Shown here one piece after another: positions 1 to 6,992 of a DNA stretch of 13,826 nucleotides. Position 1 is the stretch's first letter. Each line of letters starts with the position of its first letter. The notes beneath the pieces were generated by a model that searched no databases, was not told where the DNA came from, and worked only from the letters and a program-made list of their open reading frames with translations. The stretch is from an uncultured Collinsella sp. (lineage in GTDB: Bacteria; Actinomycetota; Coriobacteriia; Coriobacteriales; Coriobacteriaceae): positions 1 through 13,826 of the forward strand of contig CAUEQX010000040.1 in NCBI GenBank assembly GCA_959020035.1, in the 5' to 3' direction. Position numbers and translations under genes: made by a program.

Positions 1-609
1 GGCATGCCGAGCGTGTCCGATCCCGGCCAGGCGCTGGTCGAGGCGGCGCGTGAGGCCGATGTGCCCGTCGAAGTTATTCCCGGGCCCTCTGCTTGCGTCA
101 CGGCGCTTGTTTCGTCCGGCATTCCCTGCGAGCATTTTTTCTTCGAGGGCTTTTTGGGCCGAAAGCACGGTGACCGCGTGCGCCGTTTGCAGCGCCTTGC
201 CGTGGTGCCCGGCGCGCTCATCTTCTACGAGTCTCCACATCGCATCGTGGCGACACTCGAAGCCGTGGCCGAGGTTTTTCCCCAGCGTGAGGTTGCCGTC
301 TGCCGCGAACTCACCAAGTTGCACGAGGAGGTCCTGCGCGGATCTGCCGCCCAGCTTGCCGAGGAGCTACGTGCCCGCGGCGAGGTAAAGGGCGAGATTG
401 CGCTGGTCATCGCGCCGCCGAGCGAGGACGAAGAGGCCGGTATCGCGCCGGTTGGCGCCGCGGCAGTAGATCCCGATGAGGCCCTGCGCGCGGATATCCG
501 CGCCGCGCTCGAGGAGGGGGAGCCCGCGTCTGCGGTGGCCAAGCGCCTGTCTCAGAAGTATTCGCGCCGCAAGCGCGATGTCTATGCCATGGTGCTCGAT
601 ACGCAATAG
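1..609 (+). CDS. rsmI: RsmI, 16S rRNA (cytidine-1402 2'-O)-methyltransferase, 3' part
   Basis: This SAM-dependent enzyme 2'-O-methylates C1402 of 16S rRNA in the decoding centre. The gene enters the window already in frame: codon 1 is Gly, followed by MPSVSDPG, which matches the internal RsmI motif AGMPxxSDPG. The true start and roughly 80 N-terminal residues therefore lie upstream. The ATG at position 4 is internal and is not a start. Further family landmarks are GPSACVTAL, FEGFLGRK, FYESPHRI, and REL-TKLHEE followed by GEIALVI. The C terminus (SAVAKRLSQKYSRRKRDVYAMVL) resembles the small helical domain at the end of RsmI. An acidic, alanine-rich linker precedes that domain. metG follows after 69 bp on the same strand. 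The family call is secure; only the missing N terminus limits it. Confidence 0.93.
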   Translation, partial: GMPSVSDPGQALVEAAREADVPVEVIPGPSACVTALVSSGIPCEHFFFEGFLGRKHGDRVRRLQRLAVVPGALIFYESPHRIVATLEAVAEVFPQREVAVCRELTKLHEEVLRGSAAQLAEELRARGEVKGEIALVIAPPSEDEEAGIAPVGAAAVDPDEALRADIRAALEEGEPASAVAKRLSQKYSRRKRDVYAMVLDTQ

Positions 610-678
610 ATGGAGGATATCCAGCCCTTGCGCTAGAATCATCCCCTGTATGCAACGTTTTTCTGGAGGACAAACCCC

Positions 679-2280
679 ATGGATCAAAGCAAGCCTTCGT
701 TCTTTATCACGACGCCCATCTACTACGTCAACGCCGATCCGCACCTGGGCACGGCTTATTCCACCATCATCGCCGATGTTCAGGCTCGCTATCGCCGCTC
801 CGCCGGCTATAACGTCAAGTTCCTGACCGGCATGGACGAGCACGGCGAGAAGGTCGCCGAGGCCGCAGCCAAGCACAACATGACGCCGCAGGAGTGGACC
901 GACAGCCAGGCTCCGCACTTCAAGGAGCTTTGGAGCAAGCTCGAGATCTCCAACGACGACTTCATCCGCACCACCGAGCCGCGCCAGCATCATGCCGTGC
1001 AGTACCTGTGGGAGCGCATGAAGGAGTCCGGCTACCTGTATAAGGGCAGCTACGACGGTTGGTATTGCGTGCCTGACGAGACCTACTTCACTGATACGCA
1101 GGTCCAGAAGGGCGACGAGGAGTACGGCAGCGTCGGCCAGCACCTGTGCCCCGACTGCCACCGTCCGCTTGAGCGCGTGCAGGAGGAGTCCTACTTCTTT
1201 AAGCTTTCCGCCTTCCAGGACAAGCTGCTCAAGCTCTATGACGAGCACCCCGACTTTGTCGAGCCCGCGTTCCGTATGAACGAGGTGCGCAGCTTTGTCG
1301 AGGGCGGCCTCAACGACCTTTCCGTGAGCCGTACGAGCTTTGACTGGGGCATCCAAGTTCCGTTTGACGAGGGCCACGTGACCTATGTGTGGTTCGACGC
1401 GCTGCTCAACTATATGACGGCCGTCGGCTACGGTGTCGATACCGACGAGGCCCGTGCCGAGCTGGCCTATCGCTGGCCCGCGCAGTTCCACATCGTGGGC
1501 AAGGACATCATCCGTTTCCACTGCGTCATTTGGCCGGCCATGCTCATGGCCATTGGCGAGGCCCTGCCCGAGCACGTCTTTGCCCATGGCTTCCTGACCG
1601 TGCGCAATGCCGAGACCGGCAAGGCCGAGAAGATGTCCAAGAGCCGCGGCAACGCCATCGCTCCGCAGGACGTTATCGACATGCTGGGCGTCGAGGGCTA
1701 TCGCTACTACTTCATGACCGACGTCGTCCCCGGCACCGACGGTGCCATCAGCTTCGATCGCATGGAGCAGGTCTACAACGCCGACCTGGCCAACAGCTGG
1801 GGCAACCTTATCTCGCGTTCGCTCAACATGAGCGGCAAGTACTTTGACGGTTGCGCGCCCGCCAAGCCCGCATCGTTCGATGCGTTCGACAACCCGCTGG
1901 CAAAGATCGCCGATGGTCTGGTCGACCGCTACATGGCCAAGATGGACGTGCTCGATTACGGTGGAGCCAAGGACGAGGTCATGGAGCTCATCCACGCCGC
2001 CAACCACTACATCGAGGACTCCGAGCCTTGGGCACTTGCCAAGGACGAAGCCAAGGCTGACGAGCTGGCGTTTGTGATCTACAACCTGCTCGAGGCCATC
2101 CGCATTGCCGCCCACCTGCTGATGCCGCTCATGCCCCAGACTTCTGCCGAGGCCCTGCGCCGCCTGTCCTGCGAGGACGAGGCCGCGACCGACGACCTCA
2201 AGGGCATTTGCGTTTGGGGCCTGCTTGCCGGTGGTCAGCCTGTCGAGAAGGGCGATCCGCTGTTCCCGCGTCTGGGCTAA
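679..2280 (+). CDS. metG: Methionyl-tRNA synthetase
   Basis: This class I aminoacyl-tRNA synthetase charges tRNA-Met in the cytoplasm. The start has a strong ribosome binding site, TGGAGG, about 10 bases upstream. The HIGH signature appears as HLGT at residues 22-25 after FFITTPIYYVNADP. The KMSKS loop is exact at 318-322. A CPDC knuckle at 157-160 together with C130 marks the zinc-binding insertion of the catalytic domain. FDWGIQVP and YVWFDALLNY are typical MetRS sequences. The C-terminal part is the helical anticodon-binding domain. At 533 residues this is the short form. It lacks the C-terminal EMAP/Trbp111-like tRNA-binding domain found in the longer E. coli and B. subtilis enzymes. A possible -10 box, TAGAAT, lies near position 631, but I see no convincing -35. 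A strong hairpin terminator follows the stop. Confidence 0.97.
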   Translation: MDQSKPSFFITTPIYYVNADPHLGTAYSTIIADVQARYRRSAGYNVKFLTGMDEHGEKVAEAAAKHNMTPQEWTDSQAPHFKELWSKLEISNDDFIRTTEPRQHHAVQYLWERMKESGYLYKGSYDGWYCVPDETYFTDTQVQKGDEEYGSVGQHLCPDCHRPLERVQEESYFFKLSAFQDKLLKLYDEHPDFVEPAFRMNEVRSFVEGGLNDLSVSRTSFDWGIQVPFDEGHVTYVWFDALLNYMTAVGYGVDTDEARAELAYRWPAQFHIVGKDIIRFHCVIWPAMLMAIGEALPEHVFAHGFLTVRNAETGKAEKMSKSRGNAIAPQDVIDMLGVEGYRYYFMTDVVPGTDGAISFDRMEQVYNADLANSWGNLISRSLNMSGKYFDGCAPAKPASFDAFDNPLAKIADGLVDRYMAKMDVLDYGGAKDEVMELIHAANHYIEDSEPWALAKDEAKADELAFVIYNLLEAIRIAAHLLMPLMPQTSAEALRRLSCEDEAATDDLKGICVWGLLAGGQPVEKGDPLFPRLG

Positions 2281-2319
2281 GACGCAGCGCGCCATATCGG
2301 CAATTTGCTGTTTAGCTGT

Positions 2320-2354
2320 AAGGGCATGGCCGCCACGGTCCATGCCCTTTTGTT
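2320..2354 (+). terminator. Rho-independent terminator after metG
   Basis: A 10-bp stem, AAGGGCATGG paired with CCATGCCCTT, has a loop of about 10 bases and is followed by a short T-rich run. It lies 40 bp after the metG stop and separates metG from rsmA. Confidence 0.8.
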
Positions 2355-2387
2355 TCAAGACGCCGCCATCATGCTGAGGAGGCAACC

Positions 2388-3248
2388 ATGACAACTTCGC
2401 CTTTGGCAAACCCCACGGCCACCAGGGAGCTGCTGGAGGAGTTTGGCCTTGCGACCAAGCATCGCCTGGGCCAGAACTTCCTGATCGACAACCATGTAAT
2501 TGAGCGCATTTGCGAGCTTGCCGAGCTTGCAGGCGATGAGCGCGTGCTCGAGGTTGGTCCGGGCGTTGGTACGCTCACGCTTGCGCTGTTGCAGGAGGCG
2601 GCGTGCGTCACGTCGATCGAGGCCGATCCCGAGCTCGAGCCGGTGCTCGATGCTCACGCCGCCGACTACGCCAACTTCCGCTTTATCATGGGCGACGCGC
2701 TTAAGGTGACGCCGGAGCAGATTGAGCAGGCCGCCGGCGGTGAGCCGACGGTATTTGTCGCGAACTTGCCCTATAACGTGGCGGCGACGATCATCTTGCA
2801 GTTTTTTCAGACGATGCCCGCGCTCAAGCGTGCCGTGGTCATGGTGCAAAAGGAGGTTGCCGATCGCATTGCCGCAGTGCCGGGCAACAAGACCTATGGC
2901 GGCTATACGGCAAAGCTCGGCCTGTATGCGCAGGTGACGGGTCGCTTTGAGGTGCCGCCGCGTTGCTTTATGCCAGCGCCGCACGTGGACTCGGCCGTCG
3001 TGCGTATCGACCGTGTTGACGGCGTGGTGCCCGAGGGGCTCGATCGCGAGTTCGTGGCTCGTGTGATCGACGCTGCATTTGCTCAGCGGCGCAAGACCAT
3101 CCGAAATTCCATGAGCGCCAACGGCTTTGCCAATGACGTGCTCGATGCCGCCTTTGAGGCTTGCGGTATCGCACCCACCACGCGCGCCGAGACGCTTGAT
3201 GTTGCCGACTTTGTTCGCCTGGCCCAGGAGCTAATCCATGATGCCTAA
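2388..3248 (+). CDS. rsmA: RsmA/KsgA, 16S rRNA (adenine-1518/1519 N6) dimethyltransferase
   Basis: This enzyme dimethylates the two adjacent adenines in the 3'-terminal hairpin of 16S rRNA, a late 30S assembly step. The start is preceded by GAGGAGG at a good distance. Visible motifs are HRLGQNFLID around residues 25-34, the SAM-binding loop EVGPGVGT at 55-62, an acidic residue in SIEADPEL that should contact the SAM ribose, and the catalytic NLPY motif at 126-129. The central VVMVQKEVADRI and the GGYTAKLGLYA region are characteristic of RsmA. The C-terminal helical domain contains FAQRRKTIRNS. At 286 residues it has normal length. The last 11 bp overlap the tatD-like gene, suggesting co-transcription and translational coupling. 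Loss of this gene gives kasugamycin resistance in other bacteria. Confidence 0.97.
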   Translation: MTTSPLANPTATRELLEEFGLATKHRLGQNFLIDNHVIERICELAELAGDERVLEVGPGVGTLTLALLQEAACVTSIEADPELEPVLDAHAADYANFRFIMGDALKVTPEQIEQAAGGEPTVFVANLPYNVAATIILQFFQTMPALKRAVVMVQKEVADRIAAVPGNKTYGGYTAKLGLYAQVTGRFEVPPRCFMPAPHVDSAVVRIDRVDGVVPEGLDREFVARVIDAAFAQRRKTIRNSMSANGFANDVLDAAFEACGIAPTTRAETLDVADFVRLAQELIHDA

Positions 3249-4155
3249 TGCCGCACGCGTGACGTTTACCAAGAAAAAGAAGACGGTCGCCTGCCCCGTG
3301 CCCTTGGCACCGCTTGCCGACACACATGCGCATCTGCTTTCGTTTTGGGGCAAAGAAGTGCCCGAGACGCTCGTGCGCGCCAAAGCCGCGGGTGTCGACC
3401 TGTTGGTGACGATGTTCGACCCCATCGCTGACAAACGCAGCGTGACGGACTATAGCGACTGGCTCGTGCGCGAAATTCTGCCGATGCAGGATATCCCGCA
3501 GATCAAGTATCTTGCCGGCGTGCATCCGTATGGCGCGCCGGACTATACCGACGACGTTCACGCACAGGTCGTTGCCGCGCTCGATGACCCTTTGTGCGCC
3601 GGTATTGGCGAAATCGGCCTGGACTATCACATGGACTATGACGACGATATCGCGCCGGCACCCCATAACGTGCAGATTGACTGCATGGCGCGCCAGCTCG
3701 AGCTTGCCGTGTGCCGTAATGTGCCGGTGGAGCTACATCTGCGTCACGAGGACACGGACCAGGAGCGCACCTCGCACGTGGACGCCTACAACGTGCTTCG
3801 TGAGGTGGGCATGCCCCAGGCCGGTTGTGTGCTGCACTGCTTTGGCGAGGACCGCGCCACGATGGAGCGCTTTGTGGAGCTGGGCTGCTATATCGCCTAT
3901 GGCGGTGCGGCTACCTTTAAGCGCAACGACGACGTGCGCGAGGCATTTGCGGCAACCCCACTCGATCGAATTTTGTTCGAGACGGATTGCCCGTATATGG
4001 CTCCAGAGCCCATCCGCGGTCTTGAATGCGAGCCCGCAATGATCTCCATTACGGCAAACACGCTGGTCAACGACCGTGTCGATCGTACCGGCGAGGATGC
4101 TGAGGCAATCGCGCGAGCAGCTTGGGAAAATGCCTGCAAACTTTTTCAAAAATAG
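3238..4155 (+). CDS. TatD-family metal-dependent hydrolase
   Basis: This is a TIM-barrel metallohydrolase of the TatD group; characterised relatives act as deoxyribonucleases. The metal-binding motif DTHAH is at residues 28-32. Other landmarks are GEIGLDY at 124-130, ELHLRHE with H167, LHCFGED with H200, and the closing TDCPYMAPEP at 249-258 with D250 as the expected metal ligand. Two in-frame ATG codons lie at 3238 and 3241; AGGAG at about 3225 can serve either. The gene overlaps rsmA by 11 bp. TatD-like genes often neighbour rsmA, usually in the order metG-tatD-rsmA, so the order here is slightly shuffled. The N terminus has about 20 extra residues, including a KKKK run, before the barrel starts. 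At 305 residues it is longer than the usual 260 or so. The exact substrate is not evident. Confidence 0.9.
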   Translation: MMPNAARVTFTKKKKTVACPVPLAPLADTHAHLLSFWGKEVPETLVRAKAAGVDLLVTMFDPIADKRSVTDYSDWLVREILPMQDIPQIKYLAGVHPYGAPDYTDDVHAQVVAALDDPLCAGIGEIGLDYHMDYDDDIAPAPHNVQIDCMARQLELAVCRNVPVELHLRHEDTDQERTSHVDAYNVLREVGMPQAGCVLHCFGEDRATMERFVELGCYIAYGGAATFKRNDDVREAFAATPLDRILFETDCPYMAPEPIRGLECEPAMISITANTLVNDRVDRTGEDAEAIARAAWENACKLFQK

Positions 4156-4158
4156 TTC

Positions 4159-4187
4159 TTGCGTTCGCGATGGCGCTCCGTTATTCT
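4159..4187 (+). promoter_or_regulatory. tRNA-Leu promoter
   Basis: A -35 TTGCGT and a -10 TATTCT are separated by 17 bp. The -10 ends 11 bp before the tRNA 5' end. The -35 begins four bases after the upstream stop codon, so the tRNA appears to be transcribed independently. Confidence 0.7.
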
Positions 4188-4198
4188 AATTCCTGCAC

Positions 4199-4285
4199 GC
4201 GGGCGTGGCGGAATTGGCAGACGCGTACGGTTCAGGTCCGTATGGGGGCAACCCCATGAAGGTTCAAGTCCTTTCGCCCGCACCA
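4199..4285 (+). tRNA. tRNA-Leu(CAG)
   Basis: This is a class II tRNA of 87 nt with genome-encoded CCA. The acceptor stem GCGGGCG pairs with CGCCCGC, and the discriminator base is A. The anticodon loop TTCAGGT between TACGG and CCGTA gives anticodon CAG at 4233-4235, reading CUG. The long variable arm forms a stem TGGGG/CCCCA. The T-arm is GGTTCAAGTCC. Its 3' end, from the T-loop through CCA, is duplicated 189 bp downstream. Confidence 0.97.
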
Positions 4286-4327
4286 TTGAATGAAAGAGCT
4301 CCCAGCAATGGGGGCTTTTTTGTTATG
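4268..4327 (+). repeat. 60-bp direct repeat, copy 1 (tRNA-Leu 3' end plus terminator)
   Basis: This block starts inside the T-loop of tRNA-Leu, runs through CCA and the terminator, and is repeated without mismatch at 4457-4516. Identity stops abruptly on both sides. This is the arrangement expected of an attL/attR pair, or of a recent duplication around a 129-bp insert. Confidence 0.93.
4297..4321 (+). terminator. tRNA-Leu terminator, first copy
   Basis: AGCTCCCA and TGGGGGCT pair around a GCAA tetraloop, followed by TTTTTT. An identical copy lies 189 bp downstream. Confidence 0.88.
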
Positions 4328-4339
4328 GGCCCATCACAG

Positions 4340-4474
4340 GGACTTGAACCTGCGAAGGAGCGAGCGTAAAGAAAACGCGGAGCGTTTTTAGCGAGCTGGC
4401 GAGGACGCCGGCAGGCGGCCGAAGCCGGTGCGGATCCGCGAAGCGGATACGCGGACGTCCTTTCGCCCGCACCA
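4340..4474 (+). repeat. tRNA-associated structured element, Leu copy
   Basis: The element opens with GGACTTGAACCT, an exact reverse complement of the tRNA-Leu T-arm, and ends with a copy of the tRNA-Leu 3' end including CCA. Its ends can pair (GGAC 4340-4343 with GTCC 4457-4460). Inside are five hairpins: CCT-GCGA-AGG at 4349-4358; AAAACGC/GCGTTTT at 4372-4388 within GCGAGC/GCGAGC flanks that leave a tandem G-A mismatch; GGCG-AGGA-CGCC at 4398-4409; CGGC-CGAA-GCCG at 4416-4427; and a 10-position stem with one mismatch at 4430-4452. The core is shared with the Arg and Ser copies. No protein-coding gene is evident. It is either a small tRNA-targeting mobile element or a structured RNA; I do not recognise a named family. 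Confidence 0.8.
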
Positions 4475-4516
4475 TTGAATGAAAGAGCTCCCAGCAATGG
4501 GGGCTTTTTTGTTATG
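4457..4516 (+). repeat. 60-bp direct repeat, copy 2 (tRNA-Leu 3' end plus terminator)
   Basis: Identical to 4268-4327. It contains only the last part of the tRNA (T-loop 3' side, acceptor 3' strand, CCA) and a full terminator, so it is not a functional tRNA on its own. Confidence 0.93.
4486..4510 (+). terminator. Terminator after the Leu element
   Basis: Exact copy of the tRNA-Leu terminator: an 8-bp stem with GCAA loop followed by six T. It would stop any transcript that passes the first terminator and reads through the element. Confidence 0.85.
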
Positions 4517-4573
4517 CACGATCTCCTTGGACGGGTATCCTAATGCCAACGTGTGCCTATCAGAGGAGAGACC

Positions 4574-5512
4574 ATGCTGTTTTCCGGTATCATTGCCGCC
4601 CTTACGAGCCTTCTGCTTCCCATCATCATTCTGTTGCTACTGCTTCCCAACGCCTGCTATGTCGTTGAACAACAGCATGCCGTGATCATCGAGCGCCTGG
4701 GCAAGTTTAACCGCATCGTCAACGCGGGCTTCCACATGAAGGTGCCCGTGATCGACCGCAAGGCCGCCACGGTGAGCCTGCGCACCATGAAAAACGGTTT
4801 TGGCATCGACGTTAAGACCCAGGACAACGTGACCATCGGCCTTGAGGTCTCTGCTCAGTACCACGTGAGCTATGACATGGGCGCCGGCCCGGCAGATTCG
4901 GGTATCTACAAGAGCTACTACATGCTGCAGGAGCCCGTCGACCAGATGCGTGACTTCATCACCGACGCCCTGCGCTCTTCGATCCCCGTCTACACACTCG
5001 ATGAGGTCTTTGCCAAGAAGGATGACATCGCCAAGGATGTCAACGCTACCGTTTCCGAGCAGATGGCCGCCTACGGCTTCACCCTCGTGTCGACGCTCAT
5101 CACCAAAATCGCACTGCCGACCGAGGTCGAGAACTCCATGAACGACATCAACGCTGCCCAGCGCAAGCGCGCTGCGGCACAGGAGCTCGCTGAGGCAGAC
5201 CGCATCAAGCGCGTCACCGAGGCGACCGCCGAGGCTGAGGCTATGGAAAAGGCGGGCGAGGGCATCGCCAACCAGCGCAAGGCCATCGCGCTGGGTATCA
5301 AAGATTCGCTCGAGATCATCCAGGAGACGGGTGTCGGCAATGACGAGGCCAACCAACTGTTCATGTTTACGCAGTGGTCCGAGATGATGACGGAGTTCGC
5401 TCGCACGGGTAAAACCTCGACGGTCGTGCTGCCGAGCGACTTTTCGCAGTCGGCCTCTATGTTCGAGCAGATGCTGGCTGCCGGTAAGGTTCAGAACGAG
5501 TCAAAGGAGTAG
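4574..5512 (+). CDS. Membrane-anchored SPFH/band-7 (prohibitin-homology) protein
   Basis: I place the start at ATG 4574, with AGAGGAGAG ending four bases before it. A GTG seven codons earlier is in frame, but using it would put this binding site inside the gene. Residues about 4-25 form one hydrophobic segment (IIAALTSLLLPIIILLLLLP), so the protein is anchored at its N terminus. The SPFH domain follows, with EQQHAVIIERLGKF and GFHMKVPVIDRKA, then a stalk rich in Ala, Glu and Lys (AQRKRAAAQELAEADRIKR). The sequence resembles stomatin, QmcA and plant HIR-type proteins. Such proteins form oligomeric membrane scaffolds, often linked to proteases or lipid microdomains; the specific role here is unknown. 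No NfeD-like partner is adjacent. rlmH starts 6 bp after the stop, so the two are probably co-transcribed. Confidence 0.88.
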   Translation: MLFSGIIAALTSLLLPIIILLLLLPNACYVVEQQHAVIIERLGKFNRIVNAGFHMKVPVIDRKAATVSLRTMKNGFGIDVKTQDNVTIGLEVSAQYHVSYDMGAGPADSGIYKSYYMLQEPVDQMRDFITDALRSSIPVYTLDEVFAKKDDIAKDVNATVSEQMAAYGFTLVSTLITKIALPTEVENSMNDINAAQRKRAAAQELAEADRIKRVTEATAEAEAMEKAGEGIANQRKAIALGIKDSLEIIQETGVGNDEANQLFMFTQWSEMMTEFARTGKTSTVVLPSDFSQSASMFEQMLAAGKVQNESKE

Positions 5513-5518
5513 ACACGC

Positions 5519-5989
5519 GTGAAATACACCGTCGTTTGTGTCGGTAAGCTCAAGGAGCGCTTTTGGAAGGACGCCTGCGCTGAGTACACCAAGCGCCTGG
5601 GTGCCTATGCCAAGGTTGATATCCGCGAGGTGGCCGATATCGACCCGGCTAAGGCGGGCGGCGTGGATGCCGCGCGCGACAAGGAGGGGGCGGCGATTCT
5701 TGCTGCCTTGCCGTCTCGAGCGCATGTGATCCTGCTGGCCATTGAGGGCAAAGAGCGCTCGAGCGAGGAGTTTTCGGCGCGGCTCGATGATCTTATGCTG
5801 CGTGGTAACAGCGACATCGCCTTTGTGATTGGCGGATCGGACGGCGTGAGCGATGACGTGCGAGCACGAGCCGACGAGATGCTCAGCTTTGGACGTATTA
5901 CCTTGCCGCATAACTTGGCGCGCGTGGTGCTGCTGGAGCAAATCTACCGCGCCTGCAAGATCAGCCGAGGCGAGCCGTATCACAAATAG
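5519..5989 (+). CDS. rlmH: RlmH, 23S rRNA (pseudouridine-1915 N3)-methyltransferase
   Basis: This SPOUT-family enzyme methylates pseudouridine 1915 in helix 69 of 23S rRNA. It reads from a GTG codon, with AAAGGAG about 9 bases upstream overlapping the end of the SPFH gene. The N terminus KYTVVCVGKLKERFWKDACAEYTKRL is typical of the family. The knot-forming SAM site appears as VIGGSDGVSDDV, with GGSDG at 105-109. The C terminus RITLPHNLARVVLLEQIYRA, then KISRGEPYHK, is nearly diagnostic for RlmH. Length (156 residues) is normal. The 73 bp before proC hold no clear promoter or terminator, so proC may be read from the same transcript. Confidence 0.97.
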   Translation: MKYTVVCVGKLKERFWKDACAEYTKRLGAYAKVDIREVADIDPAKAGGVDAARDKEGAAILAALPSRAHVILLAIEGKERSSEEFSARLDDLMLRGNSDIAFVIGGSDGVSDDVRARADEMLSFGRITLPHNLARVVLLEQIYRACKISRGEPYHK

Positions 5990-6062
5990 GTCGGCAATAC
6001 GAAACAATGGCGTGGGACAATACCTTTCGTTTTGAGGAATGTGTCTGAAAGGACTATGCGAT

Positions 6063-6833
6063 ATGAAGATTGGATTTGTCGGTTTTGGCAATATGGCGAG
6101 CGCGATGGCTGATGGCTGGATCGCTGCCGGTGTAGCTGCGAGCGATATGTGCGCCTGTGCGGGTCGCTACGACGCGCTGGTTGAGCGCTGCGAGGCGCGT
6201 GGGATGGCCGCTTGCCACGATGCCGCCGAGGTTGTCGCCGCATCCGATATCGTGGTCGCTGCGGTCAAGCCGTACATGATCGAGAAGGTATTTGCCCCGC
6301 TCAAGGATGCTCTTGCCAAAAAGGTCGTTCTGTCGGTTGCCTGGACCTGGGACAGTGCCAAGTGGGAGCAGGTCCTGCCGGGCGTCGCGCATATCTCGAC
6401 GGTGCCCAACACACCGGTTTCGGTGGGCGAGGGCGTCATCGCCTGCGAGAAGGCTTCCACGCTTAGTGATGAACAGAGCGCAGTGGTGCTTGATCTGCTT
6501 GGCAAGCTCGGTGCGGTGGTTGAGCTCGATACGAGCCTGCTGTTTGTGGGCGGCACGGTGGGTGGTTGCGCTCCGGCATTCGTCGCCATGGCGATCGAGG
6601 CCCTGAGCGATGCGGCGGTCAAGCACGGTATCCCGCGCGCCGATGCCTATCGCATTGTGAGCCAGATGGTGCTGGGTACGGCAAAGCTGCAGCTTGCAAC
6701 TGGCCAGCATCCTGCGGCGATGAAGGATGCCGTATGCTCGCCCGGTGGTGCCACCATCAAGGGCGTCGTTGCGCTCGAGGACGCCGGCATGCGCAGTGCC
6801 CTGGTCAAGGCAATCGACGCAACTCTCCAGTAA
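6063..6833 (+). CDS. proC: Pyrroline-5-carboxylate reductase
   Basis: This enzyme catalyses the last step of proline synthesis, reducing pyrroline-5-carboxylate with NAD(P)H. I choose ATG 6063 because AAAGGA lies nine bases upstream and the protein then starts directly with the Rossmann motif MKIGFVGFGNM. An ATG eight codons earlier would place the binding site inside the gene. Residues 1-11 carry the dinucleotide-binding glycines. VVAAVKPYMIEKV and the STVPNTPVSVGEG segment are typical of ProC. The C-terminal signature includes PGGATIKGVVALEDAG starting at 227. Length is 256 residues, within the usual range. The stop codon directly touches the left arm of an inverted-repeat element that also seems to supply the terminator. 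Confidence 0.96.
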   Translation: MKIGFVGFGNMASAMADGWIAAGVAASDMCACAGRYDALVERCEARGMAACHDAAEVVAASDIVVAAVKPYMIEKVFAPLKDALAKKVVLSVAWTWDSAKWEQVLPGVAHISTVPNTPVSVGEGVIACEKASTLSDEQSAVVLDLLGKLGAVVELDTSLLFVGGTVGGCAPAFVAMAIEALSDAAVKHGIPRADAYRIVSQMVLGTAKLQLATGQHPAAMKDAVCSPGGATIKGVVALEDAGMRSALVKAIDATLQ

Positions 6834-6874
6834 AACCTGCCATTTAGGGACAGGTTTATTTTGGCAGGTTTTTC
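6832..6874 (+). terminator. Likely proC terminator within the repeat arm
   Basis: AACCTGCCA (from 6834) can pair with TGGCAGGTT (ending 6870), and a TTTTT-rich tail follows. The stem starts one base after the stop codon. The same bases form the left arm of the larger inverted repeat, so two folds compete. Confidence 0.6.
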
Positions 6875-6992
6875 CTGCGGTTTTGTCGTATGTGCGAAAA
6901 GCGCCCCGCAACCGGATCGTTACCGGTTGCGGGGCGCTTGCGTTTGCCCAGATAAAACCGACCGAAATAAACCTGTCCCTTTTTGGCAGGTT
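6834..6992. repeat. 159-bp inverted-repeat element between convergent genes
   Basis: Two 31-bp arms (6834-6864 and 6962-6992) are inverted copies with four mismatches and share AACCTGCCA and AGGGACAGGTTTATTT. The left arm begins right after the proC TAA. On the minus strand the right arm begins inside the TAA of the small membrane-protein gene. The centre holds a separate long hairpin. The form suggests a MITE- or REP-like repeat, or a composite bidirectional terminator. No open reading frame of note lies inside. Confidence 0.75.
6899..6939. terminator. Perfect 17-bp hairpin, probable minus-strand terminator
   Basis: AAGCGCCCCGCAACCGG pairs exactly with CCGGTTGCGGGGCGCTT around the loop ATCGTTA. 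Read on the minus strand the stem runs into TTTT, so it may end transcription of the small membrane-protein gene. It is also the centre of the inverted-repeat element. Confidence 0.65.

Noticed and set aside
367..2409. A 680-codon open frame on the minus strand opposite metG and the end of rsmI
   Set aside because: It is the antisense shadow of a clear MetRS gene. High GC at third codon positions opens this frame, and the translation shows no domain.
4340..4474. Self-splicing intron or inserted intron in the tRNA
   Set aside because: The upstream tRNA is complete and ends in CCA and a terminator, so nothing needs splicing. I see no group I or group II core motifs.
4553..4573. GTG start seven codons upstream for the SPFH protein
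   Set aside because: The strong binding site AGGAGAG lies inside this extension, ideally placed for ATG 4574, and the extension adds a hydrophilic stretch before the membrane segment.
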